A stretch of 60,000 nt of DNA from Diphasiastrum complanatum (taxonomy: Eukaryota > Streptophyta > Lycopodiopsida > Lycopodiales > Lycopodiaceae), in assembly GCA_029204225.1 (NCBI GenBank), contig CM055104.1, positions 39,614,527 to 39,674,526 of the forward strand, read 5' to 3'. The notes under the pieces were generated by a model. The model did not search any database and was not told the DNA's origin. It saw only the letters and a list, made by a program, of their open reading frames with translations. The first letter of the stretch is position 1, and each line of letters begins with the position of its first letter. A program made the translations under genes and the position numbers. Of this stretch, positions 25,475 through 38,188 are shown piece by piece.

Positions 25475-28400
25475 GACGGGCGCAATAACCATGAGATCAA
25501 GGATTGTCAAATTCTCCAAGCGAAGAACATAGCCAAGCAACTTGATCAACAAGCAGACACAGTTTCATCATCTCCCCAAGTCGAAGTGGACGAAGGCACA
25601 TTCATGGTCAAAGATCAAAGCGCATTTTTGGATGATTCATGGTTTTTGGATTTTGGAGCAACTCAACATATGACCAATCAACATGAGATCTTCAGCTCCT
25701 ACACGTCTTACAGCATGGAGAAATTTGTTTATCTTGGTGACAATAATACTCACACTATTGAAGGTGAAGGTACTGTAAGATTGCGATTCCAGCACGATCA
25801 ATTCAAATTACTATCAAAAGTCTTATACATTCCTAAACTCTCTACAAATCTGTTATTAGTAATAGAATTACAAATTTAGGTCATAAGACAGAATTCGAAT
25901 ATGATTAATGCAAAATTATTTGTAGAAGTAATAAGATCCTTGCACTCAGCAAGAGATAGAGTTACTTATATAGATTGGTGCATTGTTATTTTGAGTCTAG
26001 TCAAGCCTTGAAAACCTCTATTTTAGTCAATAAAATATTTACTATGGCATCATTGCTTAGGACATGTGAATCATGCATCTATTTTGAACATGTCCAAGCA
26101 ATCCATGGTTCTTCATCTCAACTATCCTTTTGGTAAAGTCAATCTCCCTATCTGTCATAGCTGTATTTTTGGAAAGCAGGATATGATTCCTTTTAGATCA
26201 AACCATATGCATGTGGCAAAAGGTCTGCTAGATGTTGTTCACATGAATATATGTGGACTGACGCAAACTCTTTCATTGTTAGATGCAAAGTATTTTATTA
26301 CCTTTATTGATGAGTTTTCCAGAAGGATAGTTGTTTCTTTTATTAAACAGAAGTCAAAGGATTTCATCAAATTCAGACAATTCAAAGAGCATGTTGAGAA
26401 TCAAACTAGCACACAAATCAAAGTGTTGAGGTCAGATAACGGGGGAGAATACATCTCCAATGAATTCAAGGAGTACTACCTCAACAACGACATTGAACAA
26501 CAATATATTACCTCTTATTCACCTCAGTCAAATGGTCTTGCTGAGAGAAACAATAGAACCTTAGTTGAATGAGCAGAGTGCATGTTATCACATGCGATAC
26601 TTCTGAAATCCTTCTAGGCTGAAGCTGTTTCAATAGCACCCTATATTCTGAACAGATGTCCTACTAAAGGCCTCTTAGAAAAAACATCATTCGAAGTTTG
26701 GACAGGTACCAAATCTTCTTTATCAAACTTACAAGCTTTTGGATATACTGCCTTTGCACAGATACCTCATGATCTCAGGAAGAAGCTTGACCTTCCAAAG
26801 TATCAAATGTGTTTTCATCAGTTATATTACTTTAGATCAAGCCTACAAGTTGTTTTATCCCATCGAGTCGAAGATATTCACTAGCCAACATGTTATCTTC
26901 ATAGAAGATCAGTTTCAAGAACTCAAAGGAAAGGGTAGTTCCCATGTAGCCAACCTGTCAAATTCTCCTGACGCTTTGAATTTTCCAATTTCGCAAGCGA
27001 CTATTCCCATTGAAGGTCCAAGCTCTTCTATTTCCGATGAACAACAAATCAATGGCGGGTCAGAAGATGATGATGTTGCAGTTCATCAACTATAGTATGA
27101 TAAAAATGTTCAACTTCCTCTATTACCCAGAATATCTTCAAGAGTAAGCAGACCACCTAACCAGTATATCGACGAGTCTGTAGCCTACCTTGTTGATGAG
27201 ACGACGTCTATCGAAGAGGCACTCAATCAACTGGATTATGATCTCTAGAAAGAAGCTATGGATAGAGAGTATTCATCTCTTATCAAGAACCATACATGGA
27301 CAATTGTTGAATTACCTGCTAGTAGAAACGTAGTTGATTGCAAATGGATTTTCAAAGTCAAGTACAATGCAGATGGAAGCATCATCAGAAGAAAGGCAGA
27401 ACTTGTTGCCAGAGGATTTTTTCAGGCATACAACGTCAATTACACTGAAACTTTCAGTCCAGTAGTCAAGCATTCTTCTATTCAATTTTTGCTATCATTT
27501 GGGACTGCAACAGATTTGGAAATACATCAAATGGATGTATAGACATCATATCTAAGTGGAGTTATCGAAGAAGACATTTACATGGTGCAACCCGAAGGTC
27601 ATATTATCAAGGGTAAACACAATCATGTGTGCAAACTCCATAAGGCACTTTATGGCTTGAAGAAATCTGCTCAAGCATAGATTCAAAGGATCAATACTTT
27701 TCTTAATGATCACAGCTATGCACCTAGTTCTTCAAATTCAAACATTTATTTCAAAGCAGTGCAACAGTCTTTTATCATTATCACTTTATATGTGGATGAT
27801 ACATTGCTTTTCAGCCATAGTACCGATTTGATAAAAGAACCCAAGACAATGCTATCTTCCGAATTTGACATGACCAATCTAGACAAAGCTCATTTCTGCC
27901 TTGGTATACAAATCCACAGAGATAGAAAATAGAAGTTGGTCTACATCACACAACAAAGGTACATCTACAACATTTTAGTCTGATATAATCTGATCAATTG
28001 CAAAGTAGCTCTCTCGCCAATGGAACCAGGACTCAAATTGTCAAAGGACCAGTGTTTTCAAACAAATCACCATGATTTGTACCAGGACAGACATTGCTTT
28101 TGCAGTCAGCTCTCGCAGTCAATTTATGACTAATCTTGGTGTAACACATTGGAAGGCTCTCATAGAGTCATGAGATATCTTTGAGCAACTATGGACTTTT
28201 GCATTTGTTATGGAACAATTGACAATCTTAATTTCCTTAGTGGTTACACAGATGTGAGTTGGGCAAGAGATGTAGACACTCGTAAATCTACTTTTGGATT
28301 TACATTCTTCCTCAACAATGGTCCAATTTCCTAGAATAGTTGCAAGCAATCTGCGATAGCTCTATCTTCCACTGAATCAGAGTATATTGCAGCCTCTCAA

Positions 28401-28720
28401 GCTGCAAAGGAAACAATTTGGTTGAGAAACTTACTTTCAGATATCAATCTAAATCAATATGCTCCGACGACATTATTTTGTGATAATCAAAGTGCCATCG
28501 CTTTATCAGCCAACCCTAGATTTCATTCCAAGAGTAAGCACATGGAACTGAAGTATCATTTCGTCAGAAGCAAAGTTCTCAATGAAGAGGTCAGATTGTA
28601 AAACTATAGAACGCAAGATATGACAGCTGATATTTTTATCAAAGCATTAAGTTTGGATACACAGAAAAATCTCGATACTATTGCCTTTTGCGACAGTGTC
28701 GCCTGTGGCTGTTTTAGTTC
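25475..28720 (+). pseudogene. Ty1-copia Gag-Pol remnant with many stops
   Basis: Begins inside the Gag zinc knuckle (NNHEIKDCQ), then protease (WFLDFGATQHMT, 25640-25680), an integrase His/Cys remnant (CHSCIFGKQ), integrase core (FITFIDEFSRR, RSDNGGEYISNEF, SPQSNGLAERNNRTLVE; 26066-26572), RT (CKWIFKVKYNADGS, 27258-27542; LYVDDTLLF near 27790) and RNase H (SSTESEYIAASQ, SKHMELKYHFVRSKV; to about 28700). At least five stops fall at tryptophan positions of the family (for example near 26570, 26615, 27248, 27679, 28334), that is TGG to TAG or TGA. The upstream end is cut by the palindrome-rich segment, so no 5' LTR is present. Confidence 0.9.
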
Positions 28721-28734
28721 ATTTTTTGCAAAAG

Positions 28735-29130
28735 TGACAATTTGATTCATTTATGCAGACTGAACGTTTACGACCAATTTCACCGCTTATCAACAGTTAA
28801 TGACAAGGAACCAATGGATGCTAGCGGATACCAACCAACTGGAAATCGCATTTGACGACCTTATTTCTTAGTATAAATAGCCGATCATATTCATACAATT
28901 TTAATGTAAGTAGTTTAATATCAACAAGTGCAAGTTAGCTCTCTATCAAGCTTTTAAGCTTGTACTCTCTTGAGCATTCTAGCTCACTTTTAGAGTTATA
29001 TTTTAGACTTGTTATTGCGCTATTGCTTATCAGCATAGCTGCTTGTTATCAAACTTATCCTCAATTACTCAGAGACAACTTATAGTGCGTGGTTTCTATC
29101 CGCTAATGTTTTGCGCTCATTAGCATCTGA
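28735..29130 (+). repeat. Probable 3' LTR region of the copia remnant
   Basis: Directly after the RNase H end. It contains a TATA-like AGTATAAATAG (28870-28880) about where an LTR promoter would lie, followed by a T/C-rich leader-like stretch. No second copy exists in the window, so the limits are guesses. Confidence 0.3.
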
Positions 29131-29454
29131 TTTTATTTTTTTGAATCAATACCTATCTTTTATTGCGTTTAGTATATGTCAATATGCATGCATCTCTATA
29201 TTTTGTAATTGATAAAATTGTCTGAGAAGTCAATACTTCATGTTTGTCTACGTAATCTCTTAGTATCTAGTGATTTCAAAGTTAGTTTCTAAAGATTGAA
29301 TGTGATTACCATCACTACTACTTTGTTCAATGTTTGATAGGCATAGTCATGCACTAGAAGTATGAAGTTTCCGCTACGATTATATAATCTATTTTCGACA
29401 AAATAGTGTACCCTCCGGTTAGGGTCTTTAGAACTGGATTGATAGGTTGAGAAC
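29131..29454. other. Spacer, no gene seen
   Basis: AT-rich sequence between the probable copia LTR and the 1.05 kb repeat. No recognisable coding or repeat structure. Confidence 0.4.
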
Positions 29455-30535
29455 CAAAAAAAAAAAATCAATACCCATCCATCGGACATATGTAAATGGA
29501 TCCCTTGGAAAATTACAATTTTTGCAAATTTACTACTTTTGAAAAAAGTCAAATTTCATAATTTTGGGTAATTGGACGCCCAAGAATAGTGGTTGGATGC
29601 CAAATACATTGATGTTTGGACAATTATGACATCCTTTAACCAGATGAGTACAATTTAGTAGATAAAAAATTGTGCCGTTTAGTGTACTATATGTTCTTCG
29701 ACAAGGCTTGGGAATATAACGGCCGACAATCTTTGAAAGTTGTGTGATTTTAGAATGCAACAATTTTGAGTTGATTTTAACATTTAGTGGAAGCCTCGGA
29801 ATGCACCTCAGACTAGACCATGGAATACTAAATCTAATTTGGTCAGGCCTTCAAAATAGCCCTCAGAATACAGAAGCTAATGTGAGATGTATATCAAGGG
29901 TCAGATAGATTCTTGCAAATTTTAAAAAGACTGATCATTGCCGCAACATTTTCAAATAGGGAAGAGGAGTAGGTGATGGTATCAAGGGACATACCTGCTG
30001 CCTTTGTCCTCTCCCTTGTTTGTTGATCCTTGCTCACCCTCTTTATCCTCCTCACTCTCCTCATTCTCCTCACATTTGAGTGCTCCTCTTGCTTTTCTTG
30101 CTATTGCTCTTTGCTTCCACCTCTTGCATTTTGATTGTTCCTCTTGTTCCTCTTGTACTTTGATTGTTCCTCTTGCTCTTCCTCTTTGATTAATCCTTGA
30201 AAAATCAATGTAGTGAGCTCAAGAAAAAAGGAGAAAGTGGAGGATGAAGGCTTATTGATTGTTGGATGCAAGGTAATCTCTTTTTCTCACTCTCTCTTTC
30301 TATTACATCATAGTATCCATCTCAATGTGAATGTGATTGTATTTTGGTTTTATTGACACCACGTTTTCTATGCAAGTTTATTTTGAGGCAAAGGAGTCGG
30401 CGGATCCACAAGAGTTATTTAAGATAACAAGCATGTTGGAAAGGCCATCGGAATAGGCGGATCTATAGGATTTGCTATTCTGAAGGCTGTTCTAATGCCA
30501 AATTCTCAACTGGCCATCAATTTAGCAGATATTTT
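29455..30535. repeat. 1.05 kb direct repeat, copy 1
   Basis: Starts near AAATCAATACCCATCCATCG and ends GCCATCAATTTAGCAGATATTT. It aligns along its length with 31314-32365. It contains a Leu/Ser-coding pyrimidine tract (CCTCTTGTTCCTCTTG) near 30060-30190 and repeated CCTCGGAATG / CCTCAGAATA phrases. It may be an LTR pair of a small non-coding element or a segmental tandem duplication. Ends of TG…CA type were not found. Confidence 0.7.
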
Positions 30536-31313
30536 AGGGTGTTGGATCAGGGTGTTGTAGATTCATAGTTGAGGGTGATGTAGATCCAGACTTCCAGAGG
30601 GTCAGAATGCAGGTCGGAAATAGGTCCGGACGAGGTTTCTACAAGAACCATGGGTTCCTATATCAGGTTCTCAATATATACTACTTTTATAAAAATAAAT
30701 AAAAAATCATTTCAAAAATTATTATTGCATACTATGTTAAAATTCGATCACATTATTTATCAAAAGACACGTGGAAGCCACGTAAAAAAGGTGTAAGTGC
30801 ACAAAATTTGAGTATTCCTCCACTTATCAATTACTCTTAAAAATCTCACTCTCTTCGATGTCTATGATATTTAAACTGTGCAAAAAAAAATACACTTCAC
30901 AACTAAACAACTCTCATAAATAAACACTTAAAAAATATGACTTGTATAAAAGCCATTGAAAAAATGTCTTGTTGCACAACGTCTTAGATTTTTAACATTC
31001 CACTTATCAACTAACTACACATCAACAAAAATGATAGCCTTGAAAAAATTCTTATTAGAATATCGTCTATCTTAACATCCTCTTACTCATCCTACTCATG
31101 AATAAATAATAACTTGCTAAAAGCCCTTAATGAATGTTAGGTTCTGAAGAGTGAATTGAGACTCGGGTTATACCCCCTCCAAATGACGGCCGAACTGATT
31201 CTCAATCTCAATCCAAGGCTCAAAGAGACCCAACGGTTTTCAACCGTGGCTGATTCTTACAAAAGAGCATGACTATCGGTTCTACACATCAGCTGGTTCT
31301 TGAGAAATAAATA
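30536..31313. other. Sequence between the two 1.05 kb repeats
   Basis: About 780 bp without coding potential, including AT-rich runs at 30690-31130. If the repeats are LTRs this would be the internal region of a TRIM-like element. No primer site was recognised after copy 1. Confidence 0.4.
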
Positions 31314-32365
31314 CAAAAAAATCAATACCCACTAGTCCAGACATATGTAAATGGATCCCTTAAAAAATTACAATTTTGCAAATCCAGTACTTTTGAAAAA
31401 AGTCAAATTTCATAATTTGGGTAGTTGGCAACCAAGAATAGTGGTTGGCTGCCAAATACGTCAATGTTTGGACACTTATGATATCTTTTAATTAGATGAG
31501 TACAATTTGGCGGATAAAAAACTTGTGCCGTTCAGTGTACTATATATTCTTTGACAAGGCTTGGTAATATAATGGCCAACAATCTTTGAAAATTGTGTGA
31601 TTTTAGAATGCAACAATTTTGAGTTGATTTTAGCATTTAGTGGAGGCCTCGAAATGCACCTCAAAACAGACCAAAGAATATTGAATCTAATTTGGTCAGG
31701 GCCTCGAAATAGCCCTTGGAATACTGAAGCTAATGTGAGGTGTATACTGAGGGTCAGATAGATTCTTGCAAATTTTGAAAAAATTGACCATTGCCACGAC
31801 ATTTTCAAAGAGGGAAGAGGAGTAGGTGCTGGTACCAAGGGACGTGTCTATTGTTTTTGTCATCTCCCTTGTTTGTTGATCCTTGTTCGTCCTCTTTATC
31901 CTCCTCACTCTTCTTATTCTCCTCACATTTGAGTGCTCCTCTTGATCCTCTTACTATTGCTCTTTGCTTCCGCCTCTTGCATTTTGCTTGTTCCTCTTGC
32001 TCATCTTGCACTTTGCTTGTTCCTCTTGCTCTTCCTCTTTGTTTACTCCTTGCAAAATCAAATGTGGTGAGCACAAGAAAAAAAGAAAAAGTGGAGGATG
32101 GAGGCTTTTTTATTGATGGAGGCTCTTACATCATAGTACCCATCTCAATGTGAATGTGATTGTAGTTTGGTTTTATTGACACCACGTTTTCTATGCAGCT
32201 TTATTTTGAGGCAAAGGAGTCGGTGGATCCAAAAGAGTTATTTAAGGTAACATGCAGGTTGGAAAGGCCGTCGGAATAGGCGGATCTATAGGATTTGCTT
32301 TTCCAAAGGCTGCTCTGATGCCAAATCCTCAACTAGCCATCAATTTAGCAGATATTTAATGATAA
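31314..32365. repeat. 1.05 kb direct repeat, copy 2
   Basis: Same order of blocks as 29455-30535, ending CATCAATTTAGCAGATATTT. It differs by scattered substitutions and a few small indels, roughly a tenth of positions by eye. Confidence 0.7.
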
Positions 32366-32575
32366 ATTCGTGAAGCTCAGTTATGTTTTTAAACAGAATC
32401 TTCCATTGTGATGACTAGTTCTATGATTTTTCCATCAGGCAATAGTTGTATGGATTTTTGTTATGAAATTGTTTTTAGGTTTGTATGTCGATTTTTTGGA
32501 TCTAACACCATCCAAGCAGCTGACTAACATAACTAGTAGCAGTTCCAAGTACTTGTATAGTCTTGTAGCAGTCTG

Positions 32576-33500
32576 TCTCCTATTTTTTGTTGTAGATCCA
32601 CATTTTGTAGTGTAGGACTACCTTCAATTTTATTTACATTAGAATTTATGAAAATAGATCTACACATCTTAGAAACAAACTTTTACTTTTATTGATAAAT
32701 ATGTTGATAATGGGTACATCTATCAACTGGGGTGGGAATTAGTTGAGGTCGAAATAGACCTCAGAATATGTGGATCTAATTAAGGCAGTATACCATCTCT
32801 TATTCTGAGGTCCATTCCGACCTCTGCTCATAAATTTTTACAATTCATAAACAGATTATATGCTACATTGTTACCCGCTCATAAATGCTAGACTATATAC
32901 CTCTGCTCATCAATTTTTACATAAATGTTTATCTCCTATCTTTTATTGTAGATGCACGTTTTGTAGTGTAGGAATACATTCAATTTTATTTACATTAGGA
33001 TTTATGAAAATAGATCTACACATCTTAGAAACAAATTTGCACTTTTATTGATAAATCTATTGATAATGGGTACATCTATCAACCGGGGTGAAAATCAGTG
33101 GAGGTCGGAACAGACCTCGAAATATATGGATCTGTTTAAGGCAGTGTACAATCACTTATTCTGAGGTCCATTCCGACCTCTGCTCATACATTTTTACAAT
33201 CCATAAATAGATTATATGCTAGATTTTATACCTATGTTCATAGTTGTTTATCTCCTACCTTTTGTTGTAGATGCACGTTTTGTAGTGTAGGAATACATTT
33301 AGTTTTATTTTACATTAGGATTTATGAAAATATATCGACACATTTTAGAAACAAATCTTTGTATTTATCAATGATAATGGGTGAGAATCAGTGGAGGTCA
33401 GAATAGACCTCGAAATATGTGGATTTGTTTAAGGCAGTATACCATCTTTTATTCCGAGGTGCATTCCGACACCTGCTCTTACATTTTTACTTTTCAGAAA
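32576..33500. repeat. Three-unit tandem repeat of about 320-356 bp
   Basis: Units start at 32576, 32932 and 33251 with TCTCCTA.CTTTTGTTGTAG. The third is cut at about 33500. Each unit holds two self-complementary words of the form GAGGTC…GACCTC about 60 bp apart. Related CCTCGGAATA and GGATCTA phrases occur in the 1.05 kb repeats to the left. Confidence 0.85.
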
Positions 33501-33568
33501 TAGATATTTGGTAAACTTTGGCAATTTGTGTTTGAACAATGCTAGATTATTACCACCTCAGTTGATAT

Positions 33569-34231
<663 letters not shown>

Positions 34232-35058
34232 TGTAGGGTCGAAGATCTCGTGTAGTATAGCCCTTCCACCTGTCAACAAGGGTTAGATCACTGGATAGGC
34301 ACCTAACTATGCATAGATGCTACTTTTAGTTAGTTTCCTACTTTCTCCCTTAACTCTACTCACCACTAACAGTACTCTCCATTAACTCTTCTCCTCTACA
34401 CTGATATTCATTATGATTTGGGTGAAGGGGAAGGGCTAGAAAAGAAGAGGTTGAGAAGAGAAGAGAGAAAGAGAGAGAGATAGAGAGTGAGGGTGGGAGT
34501 TAGCTCAAATGCTCCGTATGCTTGCCAATGGAAAAGCATTCACTATGGCAAACAATAAACATAAAAATAGAAAGCAATGAAAAACACAATCAAGAGCATT
34601 AGCAAGTAGTGAATAGCAAATGAGGATGCTTCTCTTCCAAAAATGATAGAGTTTCCTCCTTCTCATTAAGCATGAAAAATAGTGTACAAATGGTATCTTT
34701 TTATAAAATGGGGAAGGCCCTTGCCCCTCAATCCTATTGGCTAATATTCACAATGATCCTATCCATTCATCTTGGACCCAACTTGATCTCTGGATCCACA
34801 AAAAGTACATTAGAAATCACAAGATTCATGTGGGTCCCAATTTGGACACAACTCTAGAAAGTAATCTCTAAGTTGAAAAATGACATTGGGCCTCTAGTTT
34901 TATTTTGATTCCAAGGCCCAAGTCATGTTTATTTTATTTACAACTTTATTTGCGTGCTCATTGGGCCATGGGCTTATACACGTAGGATGCCATGCCCTCG
35001 CAACACATTTTATTGGATGATTTTATTTATTTACACTTTGTTGGGAATACCCCCAACA
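34232..35058 (-). repeat. 3' LTR of the gypsy element
   Basis: 827 bp. It holds an imperfect GA tract (34455-34490, AGAGAGAAAGAGAGAGAGAT). The corresponding place in the other LTR is a pure GA run of about 85 bp, which explains most of the length difference. Confidence 0.93.
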
Positions 35059-35159
35059 GAACCCACGGCCTGAAGTAGTGCTGGTCCCTCAGCACTCTAC
35101 CGATTTAGTATAGCGTCCTCTTTGCCCGTCTCTGGTGGATCAGGTAACCCGTAACGTCT

Positions 35160-38100
35160 TCCATGAAGTTGAGACAGTCTAGTTTCTTTGAGTCCTTGGG
35201 CGTGTGGAAGGACTTGTGGACTCCTGTTAGCCATTCTTGATCAATCCAAGCTTGGAATCAGTGCATCCAGGGTTCTCCAAGGAATGTAGCTCGATAATAT
35301 ACACGAGCGACCGACAGTTGATCTTCGACTTTGTCGGAAGCTAGCGCCTTATTAGGATCAAGGAATATTGTGGGAAGAAAATCATCCCATTTAGTTTCGA
35401 TCTCCATCAGGTGTTCTAAGTCCCGGACGTAAGTGGCTGTCGCGCAGACTGTGGGATCAGGGCAATTGATATAATGGTTTTTGAATGTGGTGAGAGCCCT
35501 TCTGGCATCTACATTCGTCGTCCACCCATATTGTGATGGTATGATTGGCCAATTAAAATTGTGAAGTGTGATCTTGTCTAGAGGGGTCCCGCATTCCGCC
35601 CATTTGGATCTTCGTGTACATGGCAAGAAGTGTGCGTTCACCGTAATTGTTGTGGATTTGTCACATAGGCCCTGATGGCCGTAGGGTCTCTTGCGAATAA
35701 CTACTAATGCCACTCTGGTTGTGGTTGGAGGGCGGATAACGCTTGTAGTTCTTTGCCCTTGATTGTCTGAGCAGAAAATGATATCTGCCAACTGCCTCGA
35801 GATGACTCGTGGGGATACTTTGATAAAAATTCATTGATTTTCTCCTCCACAGACTTCGGTCTTCGGAAGGCCCGACTCGCAGATATCGTGCGCGAACCTC
35901 TGGATGATATGCCTTGGCTCTGGTCTCGCATCTCTAATTGTCCTTGATCTTGGACTTCGGACCCTTGATCTGGTTGAAATCCCTCTGCTACCTGCTGGCT
36001 CTGATCTTGGCTAGTGCTAGCCTGTGCAACGTCAAAATTAAGTGGTGGTGGAATTACCATGGGGGTGGGTTGGGCCTTCATATCCATGACTTTCTTGTAG
36101 GCCTTGAGGGCTTGCTTAGCCTGGGCGAGCTTGTGCGTTGCGCTTGTCTGATATTTGTTGAACTCTGTCTAGTAGCTGTTTAGGGTTTGGCTATAAACCT
36201 GCACCTGATGTCGTAGAAGATTCATCTTTGATTGAGAAAGTGGCCTTGAGTCTGGTGCAGGTTGAGCTAATCAGGTAAGCTTTTCGTCTTATAGGGCTTT
36301 GACCTCCGTCCCCAGATGTGTATTTTCTGCTTCCAAAAGGGTAAGTTGTGCCTGGATGGGGGCAAGTCGTTGGGATGCTTCAACTTGAAGCTCCCACACC
36401 TTTGTGGAGGCCTCAATCAACGCATTGGAGAGGCTTTGGATATATTTGTTGAGGCCCTCCTGCTTCTGCTGTAGCTTGGCAATCTCTTGGTGCTCTGCTT
36501 GTTCGTGTTGCTGAGCCAAAATCAGCTCTTGTTGCAGCTTGGTGAGGTCTGCTTGCAACTGTGTATTATTTGTCACCAAGTGTAGTACCCTGCTTTCCAG
36601 AATAGCTTTGGCCGCTACCGCATCCAGGATGTATTTTCCCAGAGTTTGGTATGCCGTCATTAGGTCCGTGGGAGCAGCCGGTACACTGGCACTGGTAGGG
36701 GCTTGTGTTGTATCGGCTCCGACGACTGGTGGAATCCCGTCGTCATTATCTTCTATCAGGTTCTCATTGGACCTGATGCCATCTGGGGCGGTAGGATCAG
36801 TCTGATCTGGCAATGGTACAAACATTGTTTGAACAAATGCGTCATTAGGCAATGGTTGGTTGCCCTCGACAACCTTTGTTGGTGAAGCGGGTGGGGTTTT
36901 TGAAATAATTGTAGAAACAAGAGTGAGGACGGTTTGTCCGAACGAGAGGATGGGGGAAATGAGGGAAATTGGAGGGTGGTGTGGAGTATGGAAGAAGGTG
37001 AGGATGGAGCAGATAGTGTCTGGCGTGGGGGTGAAAAATTGATAACTTGCATCCATGCCAGAGTGTCGGGGAACAATTGTGAATCAGAAGGATTGAATGG
37101 AATGGAAGCAACGGTGGGTACAAGAGTGATGGAAGATGCGATGGTGATGGATGGAGTAGTTGACACTGGAAGAGAAGTATGAGTGGTATCAATAGAAAAA
37201 ACGGGGATGGAGACAGAAACATATGTGGATGGAACAGGAAGAGAGGTAGCGACAACAGAAATCGGAGTGAGGGGTTGCACGGAAGAAGAAGTGGCGGTTG
37301 TTGATGGAGTGGTTAGTGCGGTAGTGGAGGTGTGTCTTCGGGTAGCAGGTGGAGATGTGGATGTAGAGGCAGCGCCATGCATTCATTTGTTGGTCGTTGT
37401 GTTAATAACTGCAGGTTGGGAGGAGGTGGATGCTTGAGATGGCGGATAAAGGTACTAGTATGTGGCACGAGGGTAGACAAAAGAGATGAGCATTGAAAAC
37501 CGTGCACTTTCGCCTCGAGAAGTGTGTAGACAAAGTTACACACCAGGGAGCCTGCTGCAATTCGCTCACGATTGTTGGGTTTGATGGAGTTGGTTAGTTC
37601 TCGAATAAGGAAGCTATGCCAATCGTATGGCACAACGGAGGGGTTAGGGAATTCCAGAAAGGATTCCACTATTTGACTCAGCAGTGTAGACTAGATTCTG
37701 TCCTTGCGAAATGTTGAAATAACCAAAAAATTATTCAACAGATATGCAGCCGCCTAAATGACGGGTTCCGTCATAGCTTCTATTAGGTAACCATTGTTAG
37801 TCTGGATGGGGATTTCTGGTGTGGTTTGGGTGACAAATGGTTTGATCAGAGCTTTGGCATGGCAATGGGAGATGGGTTGACGATCACCGGACATAATGCC
37901 AATGGTGACCATCGAGTCGGTGTTAATCCTGACCTTGTACGTGGTACTTTGGTACATGAAGTGGAAACAAGCCTTGTCCTTGTCCCAGGTGGCGTAAGCG
38001 TGAAGTGCGATGCCCATGTTAATCTTAGAATGGAAGAGCGCCGGGTAAACATCCATTGCCTCTAGAAGTGGGCTGGCTGTCTGTAGCCATGGTTGGATCA

Positions 38101-38188
38101 GAGTGTCAGAGGGTAGAGGCCAAATTTGTGTGGCCTCGAGGATGTCACACTGGATCACTTGTTTGGCGCCAAAGTCTTCAGAGGATGA
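35160..38188 (-). pseudogene. Long extra ORF after integrase (env position), unknown function
   Basis: Minus-strand pieces from the ATG at 38188 (MASSSSEDFGAKQVIQCDIL) to about 35160. Order: a folded-looking N-terminal region (38188-37754, then 37669-37400 after a stop); a Ser/Thr/Pro-rich region (37382-37050, STTALTTPSTTATSSS); a shift into an acidic stretch; a strong Gln/Glu/Leu heptad coiled coil (about 36660-36289); a Gln/Ser-rich linker (36087-35704); and a C-terminal region (35791-35160) with DNPNKALASDKVEDQL-like and VARVYYRATFLGEPWM. Two other copies of parts exist (10240-17795 and 57361-57603). No signal peptide or membrane segment was seen, so it need not be an envelope protein. Confidence 0.6.

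Noticed and set aside
29455-32365. Standard LTR retrotransposon
   Set aside because: No TG…CA ends, primer site, purine tract or target duplication could be located.
36539-37437. Plus-strand frames such as 36934-37182 and 37183-37437
   Set aside because: They lie antisense to the Ser/Thr/Pro-rich and coiled-coil ORF of the gypsy element and show only low-complexity Gly/Val/Glu composition.
35258-38188. Calling the extra ORF an envelope gene
   Set aside because: No signal peptide, transmembrane or fusion-like segment is visible; only its position after integrase suggests it.
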